Made by a program: the position numbers and the translations under genes
Notes under the pieces: generated by a model
Told to the model about the DNA's origin: nothing
What the model saw: only the letters and a program-made list of their open reading frames with translations
Database searches by the model: none
NCBI RefSeq assembly: GCF_050038885.1
Contig: NZ_CP143624.1
Span: 3,596,001-3,660,000 of the forward strand
Reading direction: 5' to 3'
DNA: 64,000 nt
Source of the DNA: Myxococcus flavus
GTDB lineage: Bacteria > Myxococcota > Myxococcia > Myxococcales > Myxococcaceae
Shown: positions 62,775 to 64,000 of the stretch, one piece after another
Layout of the letters: each line of letters starts with the position of its first letter
Numbering within the stretch: position 1 is the stretch's first letter

Positions 62775-64000
62775 CTAGTACGTATTGTTCTGGCCGAAGT
62801 TCTTGATGGACTTCTTGAGGAGGTTGCGCGACTCGGCCTGCGCCTCCTCCACGCTGGCCGCTCCCGCCAAGGCTGCCTGGGAGGTGCGCACGTCCGCAAG
62901 CTCCCCCGCGAGCGCGTCCGCGGAGGTGCCGAAAATCGACCGGGCGTTGTCCAGCAGGCTACGGGCCTTCGCCTTGTTGCCGCGCTTCATCTCCTCCGCG
63001 GCGGCCACCATCTGCTGGGTGCCCAACGCCCGCGTCGCGTGGACCCGCACGTCCTTGTCCAGGTGGGCGCGCACGCGCGCCACGTCGTCCGTGACCTGCG
63101 CGGTGAGCTCGAGCGCCGTCTCCGTCGGCATGTCGCGCGCCACGTCCACGTAGTGCAGCCGGGCCTTCAGCAGCGCCAGGGTGCCCGCGCGCTGGTCCGT
63201 CTTCAGCGACAGCTTCGCCACCACGCGCACGCTCTGCGAGCCCGCCAGGTCGTACAGCGGCACCTTCAGCACATTGCCCTCGCGGAAGGACGCCATGCCC
63301 ATGACCTCCAGGTCCTGCACCTCGGGGGGCACGTCCAGCCGCAGCTCCACCAGCCGGGCCACGGTGCTGGTCGCCTGGTCCAGCTCGCGGGAGAAGACCT
63401 CCGCCAGCCGCGACGAGTCGTCGATGAAGCCGGAGAAGCCGCCGCCCTGCTCGGCCATGCCGCGCATCAGCAGCTCCTGGTAGTCCAGCCCCACGCCCAG
63501 CGCGCTGACGGTGATGCCGTCCGCGCGCAGCCGGCGCACCTGGTCGAACAGGTCCGTGTCGCGCGTGAGCCCGGTGGTGGGCTGCCCGTCGCTCAGCAGG
63601 ATGGCGCGGCTGACGCGGTACTCGCGCATGTGGGGCCGCAGGGTGTCGGCCGCCGCGGCGAGCGCGCCGCTGATGTTGGTGCTGCCGTCATCGCGCAGCG
63701 CCGCGATGAGCGAGAGCAGCTCCGCGCGCGCCTCGGGCGTCATCTTCTGGCTGTGGTGCACCTTCACGTCGGTGCCGTAGTCGATGAAGGCCAGCCGGTC
63801 CTCCGGCGTCAGCCGCTGCACCAGCTCCATGGCGGCGCGCCGGGCGTCGTTCAGCTTCTGTCCGCCCATGGAGCCGGAGCGGTCCAGCACCAGCGCCAGG
63901 TTGACGGGCACACGCTGGCCGGACTCGGGCGCGCGCGCCTTCAGCTCCAGCCACGCGAAGGCCTCGCTGGGCCCCGTCTGCACGTATCCACCGGAGAGCT
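62775..64000 (-). CDS. VWA-domain protein, N-terminus outside the window
   Basis: The frame is open to the window edge, so only the C-terminal ~408 residues are seen. A von Willebrand A domain near the start has the metal-ion site DRSGSMG and a DGQPTTG loop (residues before the start are beyond the edge). A C-terminal helical part follows (AAEEMKRGNKAKARSLLDNARSIF). Related proteins are exported or envelope-associated with a MoxR-type partner; no such gene is seen here. Confidence 0.8.
   Translation of the reverse strand, partial: LSGGYVQTGPSEAFAWLELKARAPESGQRVPVNLALVLDRSGSMGGQKLNDARRAAMELVQRLTPEDRLAFIDYGTDVKVHHSQKMTPEARAELLSLIAALRDDGSTNISGALAAAADTLRPHMREYRVSRAILLSDGQPTTGLTRDTDLFDQVRRLRADGITVSALGVGLDYQELLMRGMAEQGGGFSGFIDDSSRLAEVFSRELDQATSTVARLVELRLDVPPEVQDLEVMGMASFREGNVLKVPLYDLAGSQSVRVVAKLSLKTDQRAGTLALLKARLHYVDVARDMPTETALELTAQVTDDVARVRAHLDKDVRVHATRALGTQQMVAAAEEMKRGNKAKARSLLDNARSIFGTSADALAGELADVRTSQAALAGAASVEEAQAESRNLLKKSIKNFGQNNTY

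Overview
This high-GC window has the strong third-position G/C bias, long ORFs and gene families (HEAT giants, tandem carboxypeptidase-regulatory-like proteins, orphan histidine kinases, sigma-54 activators, abundant lipoproteins) expected of a myxobacterium, most likely family Myxococcaceae. The genus is inference. I recognised no rRNA, tRNA, IS element, prophage or CRISPR array. It reads as ordinary chromosome with a few accessory islands.

Layout. 1-24382, all minus strand: a partial gene, a 2177-aa WD40/HEAT protein, a JmjC/cupin oxygenase, a 910-aa HEAT-like protein and a Tubby/scramblase-like protein; two tandem paralogous beta-sandwich repeat proteins; a PlsC acyltransferase; an alpha/beta hydrolase; and a YhaN/YhaO (SbcCD-like) pair. 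24665-28570: a Gly-rich lipoprotein, then a four-gene minus-strand operon joined by ATGA overlaps (unknown protein, six-TM histidine kinase, isoprenyl-diphosphate-synthase-like protein, GPP-C-methyltransferase-like enzyme). 28743-34226: RhtA-like exporter, ferritin-like diiron protein, DNA-methylase-like protein, hydrolase, small conserved protein, molybdopterin oxidoreductase and cytochrome b. 34449-35582: PIN toxin/HTH antitoxin module with a palindromic operator. 35790-43089: hemerythrin, stand-alone Fis HTH, small membrane protein, chemoreceptor, formate-THF ligase, lipoprotein, PAS histidine kinase.

43093-48641 is the most coherent system. A mitochondrial-type sulfide:quinone oxidoreductase and a sigma-54 activator lie upstream of persulfide dioxygenase, rhodanese and a TauE sulfite exporter. 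Near-consensus -24/-12 promoters precede both the SQR and the dioxygenase, and both are preceded by clustered GAAACAC repeats, probably the activator's binding sites. Together they would take H2S to persulfide, then to sulfite and thiosulfate, with sulfite export. Between activator and dioxygenase lie two decayed copies of the activator's last ~93 bp.

48724-64000: AsmA-like protein, ELWxSDGT-repeat lipoprotein, DUF885 peptidase-like lipoprotein, a second double-Cys lipoprotein, a BlaI/M56 (BlaR1-like) pair whose peptidase carries ~28-residue repeats also found in the adjacent secreted protein, a fatty-acid-hydroxylase-family protein, a small basic protein, a FUSC-like membrane protein and a partial VWA protein. 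The BlaI gene has a textbook sigma-70 promoter overlapped by two operator palindromes.
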